Positions 62,828 to 64,000 of a stretch of 64,000 nt of DNA are shown piece after piece. Origin of the DNA: Planctomycetaceae bacterium (lineage in GTDB: Bacteria > Planctomycetota > Planctomycetia > Pirellulales > Lacipirellulaceae); assembly GCA_002702655.1 (NCBI GenBank), contig PABB01000073.1, forward strand, positions 1-64,000. Direction: 5' to 3'. The stretch's first letter is position 1; every line of letters starts with the position of its first letter. The translations under genes were made by a program, and so were the position numbers. The notes beneath the pieces were generated by a model, which worked only from the letters and a program-made list of their open reading frames with translations, searched no databases and was not told the DNA's origin.

Positions 62828-62995
62828 GAGTGTCTCGAATTGGAAGAAGTAGCGCCACGGCCCGCCTCACGGCGGGCGTGCGGCCATCCATTATACGCTG
62901 GGACGGGGGCGTCCTGGAACGTGGGCCGATCCGCACATGTGGTCCCCGGTACAGAACCGGTCATCCACACCGGCGATTCACGCAGCCACAGCTGG

Positions 62996-64000
62996 CTACC
63001 GCGCGACTGGCGGCAGCGGCTGCACCGACTGCGGCAGCGCAAGGGCCGGTTGGGCGGGCGAGTTGGCCACGTCGTTCAGCGGCAGCATGGCCGCCGCCGC
63101 TTCGATCGACTCGTCGCGCAGCCTCCGCGATTCCAAGCGAATCCGCAGCGGCCCTCCGCCCGGTTCCTCGGGACCCAGCGGACGGGCCGGCAGTGGCGTC
63201 CCCTCCGGCAACACGCCCGGCGGGAACTGCAGCGGCTCGGCCGCCGGCCCCCCGGGCACGATTTCCCCGTCCAGCGTGGACTCCAACGGAGCCAAGTCGG
63301 CATTCGGATCGCCAAAGTCCGGCAAACCAAGCCCGTCCTCGTCGACGCCGGCGACCGGAACGACGTAGTCGCTCGGCCGGCAGCGACGGGCCTCTTCGAC
63401 CTCGGGGCACGACAAGTACGAACGCAGCGGCATCGAGTTCTCCGCCCGCAGACCGTTGGGGTCGAGTTGCATGACGCCCAAGTCCAGCTCCAGGTTCAGC
63501 CGCTGCACCTCGTAGTTGACCCACACGCTCAAGAAGTCGTTCTGCACGTTCAGCAGATCCGAGAGCGACTGCACCAGGTCCCGGGCCGTGGTGTTGGACA
63601 GTTGCTGCTCCTCGCCCGGCTGGGGCGGTTCGGAGAGCCGCAACTGGGTCAGGTCCACCTGCGAGATCGCCACCAGCACGGCGGCCCGGCGCAACTCGAA
63701 ATTGATTTCGTTAAGCCGCACTTGCCGCAGCGTGCTGCGCAGGCTTTGGGCAATGCGGTCGCGGAATTGGTAGTAGGTCCGCCGCGCCTGCTGGTACTCG
63801 ATGAGCGATTGCCGGTAGACGTTTCGCTCGGCGAGCCGCGTGAGCGGGGCGTCGAACTCCACGCCCACCCGTAGCCGCCCGGTGGTGTCGCGAATGTTGA
63901 ACGGATTATCGCCCAGGTTGCCAATATCGCCGCTGAACACGATATCCAAGCCGCTCCGCAGGTCGTTGGCGTTGAAGTAGATCAGCCGCCAGGTGTCGAC
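62996..64000 (-). CDS. TolC-family outer membrane efflux protein, partial (5' end outside window)
   Basis: At least 334 residues of the C-terminal part are present; the frame stays open through the right edge, so the start is outside. The visible part has the family's helical repeat (LAERNVYRQSLIEYQQARRT, FRDRIAQSLRSTLRQVRLN), the second helical region LVQSLSDLLNVQNDFLSVWV, and a long proline/glycine- and acid-rich C-terminal extension of about 140 residues that ordinary TolC lacks. It is the first gene of the exporter run, ahead of adaptor, ATPase and permease. Confidence 0.88.
   Translation of the reverse strand, partial: VDTWRLIYFNANDLRSGLDIVFSGDIGNLGDNPFNIRDTTGRLRVGVEFDAPLTRLAERNVYRQSLIEYQQARRTYYQFRDRIAQSLRSTLRQVRLNEINFELRRAAVLVAISQVDLTQLRLSEPPQPGEEQQLSNTTARDLVQSLSDLLNVQNDFLSVWVNYEVQRLNLELDLGVMQLDPNGLRAENSMPLRSYLSCPEVEEARRCRPSDYVVPVAGVDEDGLGLPDFGDPNADLAPLESTLDGEIVPGGPAAEPLQFPPGVLPEGTPLPARPLGPEEPGGGPLRIRLESRRLRDESIEAAAAMLPLNDVANSPAQPALALPQSVQPLPPVAR

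Overview
The window comes from a high-GC bacterium that is very probably a planctomycete of the Pirellulales type. The evidence is a 23S rRNA gene with no 16S gene within at least 1.7 kb upstream and a promoter of its own (unlinked rRNA genes are usual in this phylum), a MoxR/DUF58/BatA/toroid/TlpA cluster of the planctomycete kind, an 'RFSMRSLLALMTAVA' type membrane protein, many secreted or membrane proteins without a recognised family, and an abundance of paired intergenic inverted repeats.

Layout. 1-994: 5' third of a 23S rRNA gene (minus strand, cut by the window edge), with leader, boxA-like site and a strong sigma70-type promoter at 1462-1489. 1.7-9 kb: small membrane protein, GGDEF protein, exported Gfo/Idh/MocA oxidoreductase, then a plus-strand pair of membrane glycosyltransferase and B12-binding radical SAM enzyme. 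9-17 kb: PBP4-type carboxypeptidase, several planctomycete hypotheticals, and the most interesting locus: a membrane protein ending in eight ACHS repeats plus one ACVS, overlapping by one base (TGATG) a radical SAM/SPASM enzyme with an N-terminal RRE (PqqD-like) domain. 17.4-35.2 kb: a long plus-strand run of MoxR ATPase, small membrane protein, DUF58, BatA-like VWA, GATase-like VWA membrane protein, a 1089-residue membrane/coiled-coil protein, three exported proteins (one an alpha/alpha toroid), a 1032-residue protein with a C-terminal thioredoxin domain, and an NlpC/P60 hydrolase.

35.4-43.7 kb: DUF819 transporter-like protein, SRPBCC protein, family 2 glycosyltransferase, VTC2/DUF4922-like phosphorylase, and a corrinoid methyl-transfer trio (homocysteine S-methyltransferase family, B12-binding protein, URO-D family). 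43.9-50.5 kb: a complete aceB-aceA-aceK glyoxylate-bypass set in the order of the enterobacterial operon, with a divergent LysR regulator. 50.6-53.5 kb: bifunctional fucokinase/GDP-fucose pyrophosphorylase. 53.9-58.7 kb: a group 3b-like cytosolic NiFe hydrogenase (beta, gamma, delta, alpha subunits) and its maturation protease. 58.9-64 kb: a MacAB-TolC-like tripartite exporter, whose TolC gene runs off the right edge.

Intergenic DNA is unusual. Most gaps hold short-period repeats (CGCCAAG, CACGGAG, GCGAAAG, GCGGAT, GGCTGTCAGC, AATTGCAA types) or REP-like hairpins, typically as two inverted arms 30-400 bp apart, sometimes nested. All five convergent gene pairs have such structures between them, which suggests a terminator role, but the same elements also sit inside tandem gene runs and one divergent gap. 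No CRISPR array, tRNA, transposase or prophage gene was seen.
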